Shown in pieces: positions 43,444-52,600 of a stretch of 64,000 nucleotides of DNA; positions within the stretch are counted from its first letter, which is position 1; each line of letters starts with the position of its first letter. Made by a program: the position numbers and the translations under genes. Source of the DNA: Lautropia sp. (lineage in GTDB: Bacteria; Pseudomonadota; Gammaproteobacteria; Burkholderiales; Burkholderiaceae_E); the NCBI GenBank assembly GCA_030528325.1, contig JAUMZD010000002.1, positions 94,692 to 158,691 on the forward strand, given 5' to 3'. Below the pieces are notes generated by a model. It made no database searches. It was not told where the DNA came from and saw only the letters and a program-made list of their open reading frames with translations.

Positions 43444-43471
43444 TTTAGCCTAGATTAGCTTCATATATGAT
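43444..43471 (+). promoter_or_regulatory. Candidate pirin promoter with an overlapping palindrome
   Basis: TTTAGC (43444-43449) and TATGAT (43466-43471) are spaced by 16 bases and point toward pirin. The perfect 10 bp palindrome TCATATATGA (43461-43470) overlaps the -10 and could be a half of the LysR site. Assignment is by eye only. Confidence 0.4.
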
Positions 43472-43541
43472 GCGATATAGGTGCTGTCGAGCCGATCCAC
43501 GCCCGGATCACGCTGCCGACAGCCCGTTCAGGAGATCCACC

Positions 43542-44420
43542 ATGCACACTCCCTTCAAGACCCTCCTCAACGTCAGCCACGCCCCCGGCCGCCACTGGGT
43601 CGGCGACGGCTTTCCCGTGCACAACCTGTTCGGCTACAACGGGCCGGGTGTGGCTGATCGCAGCCCGTTCCTGATGCTCGATTACGCCGCGCCCACCCGC
43701 TTCGAGCCCAACACCGGTCAGCGTCGTGGCGTGGGCCGGCATCCGCACCGTGGTTTCGAGACCGTCACCATCGTCTATGACGGCGAGGTCGAACACCGTG
43801 ACAGCACCGGCGCCGGCGGCGTGATCGGCAAGGGCGACGTGCAGTGGATGACGGCCGGTGGCGGTATCCTGCACGAGGAGTTCCATGCCGAGCGCTACAG
43901 CCGCGAGGGCGGCCCCTTCGAGATGGTGCAGCTCTGGGTCAACCTGCCCGCCAGGGACAAGATGACGCCGGCGCATTACCAGGGCATCACCGCCGCCCAG
44001 ATTCCGGCGGTGGCACTGCCGGATGAGGCCGGACAGATCCGGGTAATCGCCGGTACATTCGGGGGCCATCAGGGGCCAGCCACCACCTACAGCCCGCTGC
44101 ATGTCTGGGATGTGCGCCTGAAGGCCGGTAAGATGGTCGATCTGGCCCAGCCCGAGGGCTGGAGCACGCTGATCGTGGTACTGGCCGGCACGGTGATGCT
44201 CAATGGCGACGCCGTGCTGCGTGCCACCGACCTGGCCACGCTGTCGCATGAAGGCCGCGGCGTGACGCTGGAAGCCAACAACGACGTCAAGGTGCTGCTG
44301 CTGGCTGGCGAGCCCATCGACGAGCCGGTGGTCGGCCATGGCCCCTTCGTGATGAACAGCCAGGCCGAGATTCGCCAGGCCATCGACGACTTCAACAGCG
44401 GCAGGTTCGGCCAACCATGA
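43542..44420 (+). CDS. Pirin family protein
   Basis: The 292-residue double-cupin protein carries the metal ligands in the N-terminal half: VGRHPHRGFETVTIV (two His), and AGGGILHEEFHAE (His and Glu). PFEMVQLWVNLPARDKM is the conserved inter-domain segment. Pirins bind iron and some have quercetin-dioxygenase activity or act as redox-sensitive regulators; the role here is unknown. GGAG precedes the ATG at 43542. The divergent LysR gene is its probable regulator. Confidence 0.93.
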   Translation: MHTPFKTLLNVSHAPGRHWVGDGFPVHNLFGYNGPGVADRSPFLMLDYAAPTRFEPNTGQRRGVGRHPHRGFETVTIVYDGEVEHRDSTGAGGVIGKGDVQWMTAGGGILHEEFHAERYSREGGPFEMVQLWVNLPARDKMTPAHYQGITAAQIPAVALPDEAGQIRVIAGTFGGHQGPATTYSPLHVWDVRLKAGKMVDLAQPEGWSTLIVVLAGTVMLNGDAVLRATDLATLSHEGRGVTLEANNDVKVLLLAGEPIDEPVVGHGPFVMNSQAEIRQAIDDFNSGRFGQP

Positions 44421-44436
44421 CTGGCACAATGCTGGC

Positions 44437-45165
44437 ATGTGCAACCGTTACCTTTCCCCCGATCAAGAGATCATCGCCGGCCTCTGGCACGTCGATGGTC
44501 GCACGCCCCCCGCCTGGTGGATGAGCAGCGAGGTTTTTCCGCGCGCCCCGGGCCCATTCATCCGCGCGAGCCCGCACGGTCAGCGCGATCTGGTCGTGGG
44601 CACCTGGGGACTGATTCCGGACTTTGCGCGTGCAGTGCCGCTGCGCTTCCAGACCAACAATGCCCGCTGCGAAGAGCTGACCGACAAGCCCAGCTATCGC
44701 AGCCCCTGGCTGCGTGGACGACGCTGCCTGATTCCGGCCGTGCATTTCGACGAGCCCTGCTGGGGAACGGGCCGCAACGTCTGGTGGCGCTTTCACCGTG
44801 CCGATGGTCGGCCCTGGGCACTGGCCGGCCTGTGGAACACCTGGACCGACCCGCGAACAGGCGAGCTGATCGACAGCTACACGATGCTGACGATCAACGC
44901 CGACGAACACCCACTGATGCGCCGCATGCACCGCCCCGACCCACGCTTCGGCCCGGATGAGCAGGACAAGCGCTCGGTGATTCCGATCGAGGAAGCGGAT
45001 GTCGAGCAGTGGCTGTTCGGGTCGCGTGATGAAGCCGCCGCCCTGATGCGACTGGCACCCGTCGACATCTTCCGGGCGGGGCCGGCCGGTCTGGATGGAT
45101 CGGGCCAGACAAGGCACGGACACGAACCCCCTGACGGAAACGGACAGCAACTGTCGTTGCTGTGA
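44437..45165 (+). CDS. SRAP domain protein (YedK/HMCES-like)
   Basis: The 242-residue protein has Cys2 directly after the start (MCNRYLSPDQE), which in YedK and HMCES links covalently to abasic sites in single-stranded DNA. FQTNNARCEEL holds the conserved Asn-Ala-Arg-x-Glu, WGLIPDFAR the WGLIP motif and ADEHPLMRRMHRPDPR the catalytic His. The C-terminal 30 residues are an extra polar tail. A truncated copy of its first part lies at 40243. It follows pirin by 16 bases. Confidence 0.9.
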   Translation: MCNRYLSPDQEIIAGLWHVDGRTPPAWWMSSEVFPRAPGPFIRASPHGQRDLVVGTWGLIPDFARAVPLRFQTNNARCEELTDKPSYRSPWLRGRRCLIPAVHFDEPCWGTGRNVWWRFHRADGRPWALAGLWNTWTDPRTGELIDSYTMLTINADEHPLMRRMHRPDPRFGPDEQDKRSVIPIEEADVEQWLFGSRDEAAALMRLAPVDIFRAGPAGLDGSGQTRHGHEPPDGNGQQLSLL

Positions 45166-45173
45166 ACAGCGCC

Positions 45174-45312
45174 AGACGCCTCGGCGGCAGGCATCGCGAC
45201 AGCGAAAATCACCCCCGCCGAGCGCCGTTTGTGCCCGACTCGCCGCCCCATAGCCCGAGCCATGGGGCAAGAAGCGGGTGCAACATGGGCCGGCGTGGCT
45301 GGTTTGCAGCCC
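45174..45312 (+). repeat. Family A element, right end lost
   Basis: It starts GACGCCTCGGCGGCAGGCAT (diverged left end), contains the AGCGAAAATC and GCCCGACTCGCCGCC stem and the CCCCATAGCCC / GCCATGGGG pair, and reaches GGTTTGCAGCCCG. It then joins the family C block instead of its own right end. It follows the SRAP stop by eight bases. Confidence 0.8.
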
Positions 45313-45317
45313 GTTTT

Positions 45318-45355
45318 GGGGGCGCGTCGCCTCACGGGACTTGTTCAGAGTATCC
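45318..45355 (-). repeat. Family C block, inverted copy
   Basis: The reverse complement reads through CTGAACAAGTCCCGTGAGGC and GACGCGCCCC, identical to 37741-37770. Here, as there, a family B motif is next to it. Confidence 0.8.
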
Positions 45356-45357
45356 TT

Positions 45358-45390
45358 AGAGCGTGTTATGCACTTATTCGTCCCCGCGAA
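45358..45390 (+). repeat. Family B motif overlapping the 3' end of the HxlR gene
   Basis: GTGTTATGCACTTATTCG followed by TCCCCGCGAA is identical to the copy upstream of pdxH. On the minus strand its bases encode the final Gly-Asp-Glu and the TAA stop of the HxlR gene, so insertion of the repeat has set that gene's end. Confidence 0.8.
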
Positions 45391-45730
45391 GCGCCCGGCG
45401 CTTGTGAACATCCCCCCAGGCCTTCAGCGCCAGAATGGCCTCACGCAAGGTCAGACCATAAGGCGTCAAACGATATTCGACACGGGGCGGCACCTCCGGG
45501 TACACCGTTCTTGAGAGAATGCCATCGGCTTCCAGCGCCCGCAACTGGGCCGTCAGCATCCGCTGCGACACCTCGGGCAGAATGCGGCGTATTTCATTGA
45601 AGCGCAACACCTCATCGAGCAGCAGCCGATAGAGGATCGTGCCCTTCCATTTTCCACCGATCACCGACAGCGCCGCCTCGACCGAGCAGCCTTCATTGCA
45701 ATCGAAACGTGGATGGGGAATGTTGCTCAC
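45374..45730 (-). CDS. HxlR-family transcriptional regulator
   Basis: The 118-residue winged-helix regulator has [20 protein letters not shown] at the N-terminus (the Cys shared by redox-sensing members) and [20 protein letters not shown], the usual HxlR recognition region. The GTG at 45730, with AAGGA upstream, is preferred to an ATG at 45781. The C-terminal residues and stop come from a family B repeat. The regulator is divergent from a broken oxidoreductase gene that it probably once controlled. Confidence 0.86.
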   Translation of the reverse strand: MSNIPHPRFDCNEGCSVEAALSVIGGKWKGTILYRLLLDEVLRFNEIRRILPEVSQRMLTAQLRALEADGILSRTVYPEVPPRVEYRLTPYGLTLREAILALKAWGDVHKRRALRGDE

Positions 45731-45866
45731 GGCATTTCCTTTCAGACAAGGGTCACATTCATGTGACCTGCGGCTTTTCATGTGCGTTCTTGTGGCACCC
45801 GGAACAGACCGGCATCATCGCCGAAAACCATTTCCCTGTCCTTTTCGCCTGAAACCAGAACGAAAC

Positions 45867-46163
45867 ATGAAAGCCATCGGATTCAATCGCCCCTTGCCAG
45901 CCGAACATCCCGACGCCCTGCTGGACATCGAGCTGCCCGAGCCCTCACTGAACCCGAACGATCTGCTGATCGAGGTGCAGGCCATTTCCGTCAACCCAGC
46001 CGATGTGAAGGTTCGCGCCGCCCACCACCACTGGCAGGAACCGGTCGAGCGCCTGCTGGCAGCCGCCAGCCAGCATGGTGTCCGTGTGACCACCCCGATG
46101 ATCGGCGAAGTGTTCACGCTGGATGACCCGCCTGCAGGCGCCTGGTGGCGGGGGCTCCGATAG
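45867..46163 (+). pseudogene. Truncated zinc-type alcohol dehydrogenase/quinone reductase
   Basis: The first 55 residues (MKAIGFNRPLPAEHPDALLD to LIEVQAISVNPADVKVR) are a standard MDR-family N-terminus, but family members have about 330 residues. After AAHHHWQEPVERLL the sequence leaves the family and stops at residue 98. The catalytic and Rossmann domains are absent, so this is a remnant. HxlR regulators often face such genes, which explains its position. Confidence 0.75.
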
Positions 46164-46239
46164 GTATGAAACCCCGAACATCTTCAAACGCTTCAATGAC
46201 CACACCGGACAGCCCCACGCTCCCCCTGATGAAGCCATG

Positions 46240-46815
46240 TCATCGAGATGCCTCCACCTCTCTCGCAAGAGCAACAGCATCACGAATATTGAGCTTGAGC
46301 ATGCTCACGCCCCCTACAAAAGCCCCCAAGGCTTCGTTCGCTCTGGCTTCAATGGCGTCTGCTGTCGTCAACTTCATTCGAACCAGCGCTGCGATATCCT
46401 GCTGGTCATTTCCGGCAAAACGCGAAATCTTTCTGACAGCAAGATCCAGCGGCGACAGAACATGAAGCCTGATCATATCGATGCCGATATCGACCGGAAT
46501 CGCATCGTCCAGATAATCTTCATGTGTCAGGGCAAACGAACCATTGTAATTGGCATCGAAATAGATCAGTCGCTTCTTGCCATCGGGTTCATCAATTTCA
46601 ACACCAATGTCGGTCGGAACAGGAATGCGAGCGCCATACTCTGCATCCACATCCGTCGTGACACGTTCACCCGTATAAAGGTGCACGGCCATCCCACCAG
46701 CCAGATAAACCATCAATGGGCGCTCGAGCATCAACCGGTCAACCATTTTCTGGAAGAGTTGACACATCCCCCTGGCCAGAGGCGTGTCAAGATGAAAGAC
46801 GGGCTGCCCGGTCAT
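46240..46815 (-). CDS. DUF6036-like nucleotidyltransferase, possible toxin of a two-gene module
   Basis: The 191-residue protein contains LMVYLAGGMAVHLYTGERVT and then TDVDAEYGA, which matches the Gly-Gly and Asp-x-Asp pattern of minimal nucleotidyltransferases such as AbiEii and DUF6036. LSPLDLAVRKISRFAGNDQQ with DIAALV fits the C-terminal half of the same family. Its ATG overlaps the upstream gene's stop by four bases. AT-richer codon use suggests acquisition. Toxin activity by tRNA or protein nucleotidylation is inferred from the family. Confidence 0.75.
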   Translation of the reverse strand: MTGQPVFHLDTPLARGMCQLFQKMVDRLMLERPLMVYLAGGMAVHLYTGERVTTDVDAEYGARIPVPTDIGVEIDEPDGKKRLIYFDANYNGSFALTHEDYLDDAIPVDIGIDMIRLHVLSPLDLAVRKISRFAGNDQQDIAALVRMKLTTADAIEARANEALGAFVGGVSMLKLNIRDAVALAREVEASR

Positions 46816-47219
46816 GTTTTCGCCCTTTCAAGAGCCAATTCCAGCGCATCCCGAAATCTCGGCAGGCTGATGAGCCAACCACGTCGAACGACCTCTCCTG
46901 CCTCCAGAAGATCATCAGGATGCTGATCAAACCAGCTGTCCACGACTTTCCATATCCGTTCCGTTTCTTCGGGAAAACGATGCGGCAGAATCATCGCGGC
47001 AATCCGCAGGACATTGGCCTCCCGCTGAGCACCTGGACTGCTGAAACTGTCAATTTTTCCTTTCGCTGCCCCGACGCAAAGCGCGAGCATCTGCTCCTCG
47101 ATATCACGGGCGTGCGTAGCCAGGTCAAGCTCAATCTCCAAATCTTTCATATCGCCCACACCCTCTTCATCCGATACGGCATCCTGCTGATCATAAACCA
47201 CCCCTGGCAACACGGCCAA
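46812..47219 (-). CDS. Hypothetical partner of the nucleotidyltransferase, possible antitoxin
   Basis: The soluble, mostly helical protein (135 residues) ends RFRDALELALERAKT. The TTG at 47219 has a strong GGGAGG six bases upstream; an ATG at 47150 would give 112 residues with a weaker site. The first gene of the pair, it overlaps the nucleotidyltransferase gene by ATGA, as is usual for antitoxin-toxin or accessory-effector pairs. I do not recognise a DNA-binding motif, so an antitoxin role is guessed from position. Confidence 0.65.
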   Translation of the reverse strand: MAVLPGVVYDQQDAVSDEEGVGDMKDLEIELDLATHARDIEEQMLALCVGAAKGKIDSFSSPGAQREANVLRIAAMILPHRFPEETERIWKVVDSWFDQHPDDLLEAGEVVRRGWLISLPRFRDALELALERAKT

Positions 47220-47400
47220 TGGAACCTCCCATCCCGACTGAACCGTGACAGGCGATCAGGCGAGCGCCATCAGACAAGCTGACAATACTCAAGAGGGGAG
47301 CCCTCGGCCTGTAGTAGGCTTGCATCCAGATGCGAAGCCACCGCCTCGGCCCGAGGGCCAAGATGACAACCTGATCAGGCCTCCACCAGCCCCTCGCACC

Positions 47401-47901
47401 ATGAAGACAAAGCACAACCCTGATTCCGCCACCCCCCAGCGCTACGACCGGGTCGCACGCACGCTGCACGCGCTGATGCTCGTCCTGTTCATCATCATGT
47501 TCGGCACCGCGATCGGCTGGAACCTGGATGACAGCCTGAAGCGCGTGCTGATCCCCTTTCACAAGGGCGTAGGCATTCTGGTCATGATGCTGGCCTTCTT
47601 TCGCCTGATGTGGGCCTGGATCAATTCGGAGCACCGGCCGCCGGTGGCATGGCCCGCCCGGATCGGCCATGCCGCGATGTATGTGCTGATGCTGGCCGTG
47701 CCGGTCATCGGACTGATCCGCCAGGCCGGACAGGCCAAAGGCGCCGGCACCAGCGGTGTCAACATGCCGTGGACCATCGAGCTGGGCGACGCCTGGCATG
47801 GCGAGCTGGGCTTCACGCTGCTTGCCCTGATCATCGGCCATGCCGGAATGGCGGTGCTGCACCAGCTGAAGGGCGAGAAGATCCTGCAGCGGATGTGGTG
47901 A
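47401..47901 (+). CDS. Cytochrome b561 family protein
   Basis: The 166-residue inner-membrane di-heme protein has four helices. Candidate heme ligands are His in RTLHALMLVLF, PFHKGVGILVMM, RIGHAAMYVLML and IIGHAGMAVLHQL. Such proteins move electrons from quinol or superoxide in the membrane (CybB type). The ATG at 47401 opens a polar N-terminal tail of about 20 residues. It is convergent with the transporter gene at 48079. Confidence 0.92.
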   Translation: MKTKHNPDSATPQRYDRVARTLHALMLVLFIIMFGTAIGWNLDDSLKRVLIPFHKGVGILVMMLAFFRLMWAWINSEHRPPVAWPARIGHAAMYVLMLAVPVIGLIRQAGQAKGAGTSGVNMPWTIELGDAWHGELGFTLLALIIGHAGMAVLHQLKGEKILQRMW

Positions 47902-48078
47902 GCCGGCATCCCTCTGGCCTGATGCCAGGACTTGCCATCCTCATCGCACTGCCCCTGTCCCTTTGAACCCGCAAAGCAATCATGATGAGGAAAAGATGAC
48001 GGGGCCACCCGGCTTCCCGAATGACCCCGCATCTTCAGCTCAGGTAACTGCCTGAGGATCTGTTCGGCCAGTCAGCCA

Positions 48079-49416
48079 TCAGGCCTTGATCACCTCTTCC
48101 TCACGCCGGGCCAGCACCAGATAGCCGACGGCGGCAAACACCGACAGCGCAGCCACGACCACATACGACCAGAACCAGCCGAAGTGGTCGGCCACGATAG
48201 GCATCACCCAGTTGGCGCCCATGTTGCCGATCAGGTAGGCGGTGACGCCGACGAAACCGATGGCAGTGCCCGCCACCTTCAGCGGCACGAAGTTGATGGT
48301 CAGAATGTTGACGATCAGCTGCGGCCCATAGATCAGCGCCCCCAGCACGCCACAGATCACCAGCATCAGCGCGTAGTTCGGCGCACCGGAGGCCGTGATC
48401 TCTTCATAGGCAAAGACCACACCAGCCATCACGAACAGACCGATGGCACCGATCTTCGCCATCCGGTTCGGATACCTGGCCGCCAGCCAGGCAAAGACCA
48501 GCGAGCCCGGAATGGCCACCCACTCCAACACCGAAATCGCCATCTGCGCGTGCGCATCTTCCATCTTGGCCACTTCGTGCAGATAAATCGGCATCCAGTC
48601 CTCGACCCCGAAACGGATGAAGTAGAGCGCCACGTTCACGGCCGCCACCAGCAGCAGCGCCGGGTTGCAGAACACGTACTTCCAGATCAGCTGCCAGTAG
48701 GTGAGCGTCGCCTTTTCCTCTTCGCTCGCCACGTTCGATTCACCACCCTCACCATACATCTGGCGCAACGAATCCAGCCCTTCGTGCTCGGGCTTGTCAC
48801 CGCCATACTTCCAGCAGAAAGCTGCAAAGACCAGCACGAGCCCCGCTGGCACGATGAAGGCCGCCAGCACATGATCGGTATTCGGCACGATCCAGCCCAG
48901 CGTCGTCATGCCGGCGATCATCATCGGCAGCAGCGCCGAACCCAGGTTCTGCGAGATGTTCCAGCCCGCGATCGCTGCCCCGCGGGTGCGGTTCGGATAG
49001 TAATTGGCGATCATCGCCTGCGAGGCCGGCGCCAGCGCCCCCTGCACCACACCGCACAGGATCAGCAGCACCGCCAGAGCCGCAATCGAGGTGTGATAGA
49101 AACCGATGATGATGCAGATGATCGCACTGGCCGCCAGACACAACGAAAAGAGCTTGCGCAGGCTGACCTTGTCACCCAGCGCCCCCATGTAGAACTTGGC
49201 CAGCCCGTAGGAGACGGTCAGGCACGACAGCAGCATCGCGATGTCGTCCTTCTCCCAGCCATTGCTGACCATGATCGACTTGGACATCAGCTTGAAGTTG
49301 TTGCGCACGAGGTAGGCGCACACGTAGCCGAGGAAGGCGACGATGAAGATCATCTTCTGTCGCTTGAGGAAGGTGAGGAATTTCTCGGAGTGTCTCTGTG
49401 GATAATCGGTTTCCAT
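48079..49416 (-). CDS. MFS organophosphate:phosphate antiporter family (GlpT/UhpT-like)
   Basis: The 445-residue transporter has twelve predicted helices. GYVCAYLVRNNFKLMSKSIM and SCLTVSYGLAKFYMGALGDK are characteristic of the OPA family that exchanges glycerol 3-phosphate or hexose phosphate for phosphate; UhpC-like sensors share this fold. A charged loop of about 40 residues lies between helices six and seven. The substrate is not assigned. The ATG at 49416 has no strong ribosome site. Confidence 0.85.
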   Translation of the reverse strand: METDYPQRHSEKFLTFLKRQKMIFIVAFLGYVCAYLVRNNFKLMSKSIMVSNGWEKDDIAMLLSCLTVSYGLAKFYMGALGDKVSLRKLFSLCLAASAIICIIIGFYHTSIAALAVLLILCGVVQGALAPASQAMIANYYPNRTRGAAIAGWNISQNLGSALLPMMIAGMTTLGWIVPNTDHVLAAFIVPAGLVLVFAAFCWKYGGDKPEHEGLDSLRQMYGEGGESNVASEEEKATLTYWQLIWKYVFCNPALLLVAAVNVALYFIRFGVEDWMPIYLHEVAKMEDAHAQMAISVLEWVAIPGSLVFAWLAARYPNRMAKIGAIGLFVMAGVVFAYEEITASGAPNYALMLVICGVLGALIYGPQLIVNILTINFVPLKVAGTAIGFVGVTAYLIGNMGANWVMPIVADHFGWFWSYVVVAALSVFAAVGYLVLARREEEVIKA

Positions 49417-49770
49417 GTCGTTGACGAGTGCTCTTGTTATTGATGGGAAACAGCCGGAATACACGCCGACACTACGTTCGGCGCATCTGCGACCCGGCAC
49501 CTCTGGAAAAAACCCGACCCCTGCCGGACCTTCACAGATTTTAATCCTGTTGCACCTTGCCGTCCGTCTGGTTGCAGATGCCGTGCGCCCCTTGGGGATG
49601 GGTTCACTCGCCTTTCGCCGTCACTCGTCGGGGGATGCCCTGAACAAACCCTCGCGGCGGCCGTATCCTCGGATTGAGGGCATCAGGTCATTGGCATCTG
49701 CACCCCGATCCAAGGCACGCCCATCCGCGGGACCTGCTCACTGTATCCCTTGCCGCGCGGCAGCCAAAAC
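49417..49770. other. Intergenic region, no gene seen
   Basis: This spacer lies between the transporter gene (leftward) and the PIN toxin gene (rightward). I found no coding frame with a ribosome site and no repeat of families A-C. It must contain the transporter promoter. Confidence 0.45.
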
Positions 49771-49788
49771 GGTTACACTGGTATAACC
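49771..49788. promoter_or_regulatory. Toxin-antitoxin operator next to the PIN start codon
   Basis: GGTTACACTGGTATAACC is an 18 bp near-perfect inverted repeat that ends directly before the ATG at 49789. TACACT within it, with TTGCCG 18 bases upstream (49750), could be the promoter, which would put the transcript start at or near the ATG (a leaderless message). A ribbon-helix-helix antitoxin would bind here and repress its own operon. Confidence 0.45.
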
Positions 49789-50211
49789 ATGCGCATCGTC
49801 CTTGACACGTCAGTTCTGGTGGCAGCCATGAAGTCTTCCCGCGGAGCCAGTTATCAGCTTCTGGCCAGAATCCCCTCTCCCGACTTCCAGCCTGCCCTCT
49901 CCATCGCCCTCTATACGGAGTGGCAGGCTGTACTCTCTCGGCCCGAACATCTTCCTGCAAACATCACTGCGGAACAGATGAAGGGGTTCCTCCGATACCT
50001 GATGTCAGTTTCGCACCTTCAAGACATACATTATCTGTGGCGCCCTTTTCTGCGTGATCCTGACGACGACATGGTTCTTGAATGTGCGGTTGCCTCATCC
50101 AGCCCGTACATCGTCACGCACAACGTCAGGGATTTTCAACGCTCAAAAGCACTGGGTGTCACAGCGCTGTCCCCCGCAGAATTTCTCAAAATGCTCAAGA
50201 GGAAATCATGA
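49789..50211 (+). CDS. PIN-domain toxin
   Basis: The 140-residue PIN-fold ribonuclease has MRIVLDTSVLVAAMKSSRGA at the N-terminus with the first catalytic Asp, a Glu in ALYTEWQAVLS, and the second acidic group in RDPDDDMVLECAVASS, then IVTHNVRDF. It matches the 'PIN family toxin component' type. No ribosome site is visible, in keeping with a leaderless start. The stop overlaps the antitoxin start. Confidence 0.87.
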   Translation: MRIVLDTSVLVAAMKSSRGASYQLLARIPSPDFQPALSIALYTEWQAVLSRPEHLPANITAEQMKGFLRYLMSVSHLQDIHYLWRPFLRDPDDDMVLECAVASSSPYIVTHNVRDFQRSKALGVTALSPAEFLKMLKRKS

Positions 50212-50442
50212 CTGCCTTGACCATACGCCTGCCTGATTCTGTCCACCGCAAAGTCAAGGAGCTGGCAGCCCGTGATGGCATTTCCGTCAATCAGTTCATC
50301 GCCAGTGCCACAGCAGAAAAAATGGCCGCCTTCCTGACGCTCGATCATCTTCGGCAAGAGGCCTCGCTGGCACGAAGAGAAGACTTTCTCGCCGTGATGA
50401 ACCGGGTGCCGGATGCCGAGCCGATGCCAGGGGATGAGCTGC

Positions 50443-50450
<8 letters not shown>
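50208..50450 (+). CDS. Ribbon-helix-helix antitoxin of the PIN toxin
   Basis: The 80-residue protein starts MTALTIRLPDSVHRKVKELA with the beta strand and helix of an RHH DNA-binding domain (RDGISVNQFIASATAEKM is the second half). The acidic C-terminus (VMNRVPDAEPMPGDELRG) is the probable toxin-neutralising tail. GAGGAAATC precedes the ATG, and the gene overlaps the toxin stop (ATGA). The order toxin then antitoxin is less common but typical for this PIN class. Confidence 0.85.
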
Positions 50451-51260
<810 letters not shown>

Positions 51261-51268
<8 letters not shown>

Positions 51269-52541
51269 GCCCGCCTCCTGCGGGGGACGAGCCATCATGA
51301 AGACTTGCCTCGATCAGGCCGCGACTGGAAAGCCGTCCGATCGACCCCTGTGCCAGCAACTTGGGCAAATCTTCGATATCTTCAAGGAGCGTCAGCCGAC
51401 TATCCCCCGTTTCGGGATCACGATGCGCAACCGTGATGAAGGGAACCATTTCGGCCCCCATGGCATCCAGCAATGCCGGATTATGGGTCGTGACCACGAC
51501 GTCAACCTGTCTTTCAGACCCTACCTCCCTGAGCATGCGCAACAGCAGTTGCGCGCGTGATGGATGCAATCCGTTGTCCACCTCCTCGATCACGAGCAGG
51601 CTTCCTGGTGGCCTCGTGAGCAGGGCAGCCAGTATGGCCAGAAACCGCAGTGAGCCATCCGACATGCCACGGGCGTCGACTGCCTGAGTGCTCTCACCCT
51701 CTCCCCAATGTTCGTCGCAATACAGCATGGCATCCGAGCCGAACTTCCCGACCGGCTCGGCATAGACTCGACGAATATCCTTTTCCGGCAGCTCACTCGC
51801 ATAGCGGGTGAGCGTCATTTCAATATCCCTTTTCCTGTTTTCCGGAAGCGCGGCCAGAACACCCGCAATGTTTCTGGCATCAGGCTCAAGCTGCTCTGAC
51901 AGGGAGGAGTACCCACGCATGTGGGCTGGGATGGGATCCAGAATGAAAACCTCCCTCAGCGCCCAGATCACGTCAGACACGCCTTCCTGAATCTCCTGTC
52001 TTGGCTGTTGCCCCATCAGCTGATAAAGCACCGCATTGGAACGCCCCAAAGGACGTGGGGCACCACGCTTTTCGTTGTAGAGCCGGGCAACGATGGTCGG
52101 CGAGTCATCCTCACAGGCGTCCGTCCAGAAAAGACTGATCCGCCCGTTCTCGGTGCCACGAGATCCGTTCTTCAGAAGGCGATACCTGATTCGGACAAGC
52201 TGCTCCGACACCAGATCACACCGATTGGCACGAACACAACCCTCGATGCTGTACTCATAATCCATCTGATCGCTGACACGAACCACCACTTTCAGGGAGA
52301 AATGATCGAAAGGTCTTCTCGCGGCCCATTCAATACCGCCCCGGACTGCACCTTGGGTGCCATCGCCCTGCAGCGCAGCAGTCAGTTGCGCCCCATGCGA
52401 AATACGATGAAGGAACAGCAACCCATCCAGCGCATTGGATTTTCCACTGGCGTTGGTACCAATCAACACGGTCAGCGGGTCGATATGCAGCACGGCGTGT
52501 GCATGGCTCTTCCAATTGATGAATGAAAATTCCGTGATCAT
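51261..52541 (-). CDS. AAA (AAA_21, RecF/OLD-like) ATPase
   Basis: The 426-residue SMC/RecF-type ATPase has Walker A LIGTNASGKSNALDGLLFLH, signature-like DARGMSDGSLRFLAILAALL, Walker B LLVIEEVDNGLHPSRAQLLL and VVTTHNPALLDAM. The ATG at 52541 is preferred over a GTG at 52556. It is followed by the overlapping PIN-like nuclease gene. ATPase-nuclease pairs of this kind are frequent in defence islands; the trigger is unknown. Its codon use is less GC-biased than in metH next to it. Confidence 0.86.
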
Positions 52542-52600
52542 TCTGCCCCCAGACACCCGATCCGATTACCCTGATCCCAGACCTGCTCGACGGTACACCC

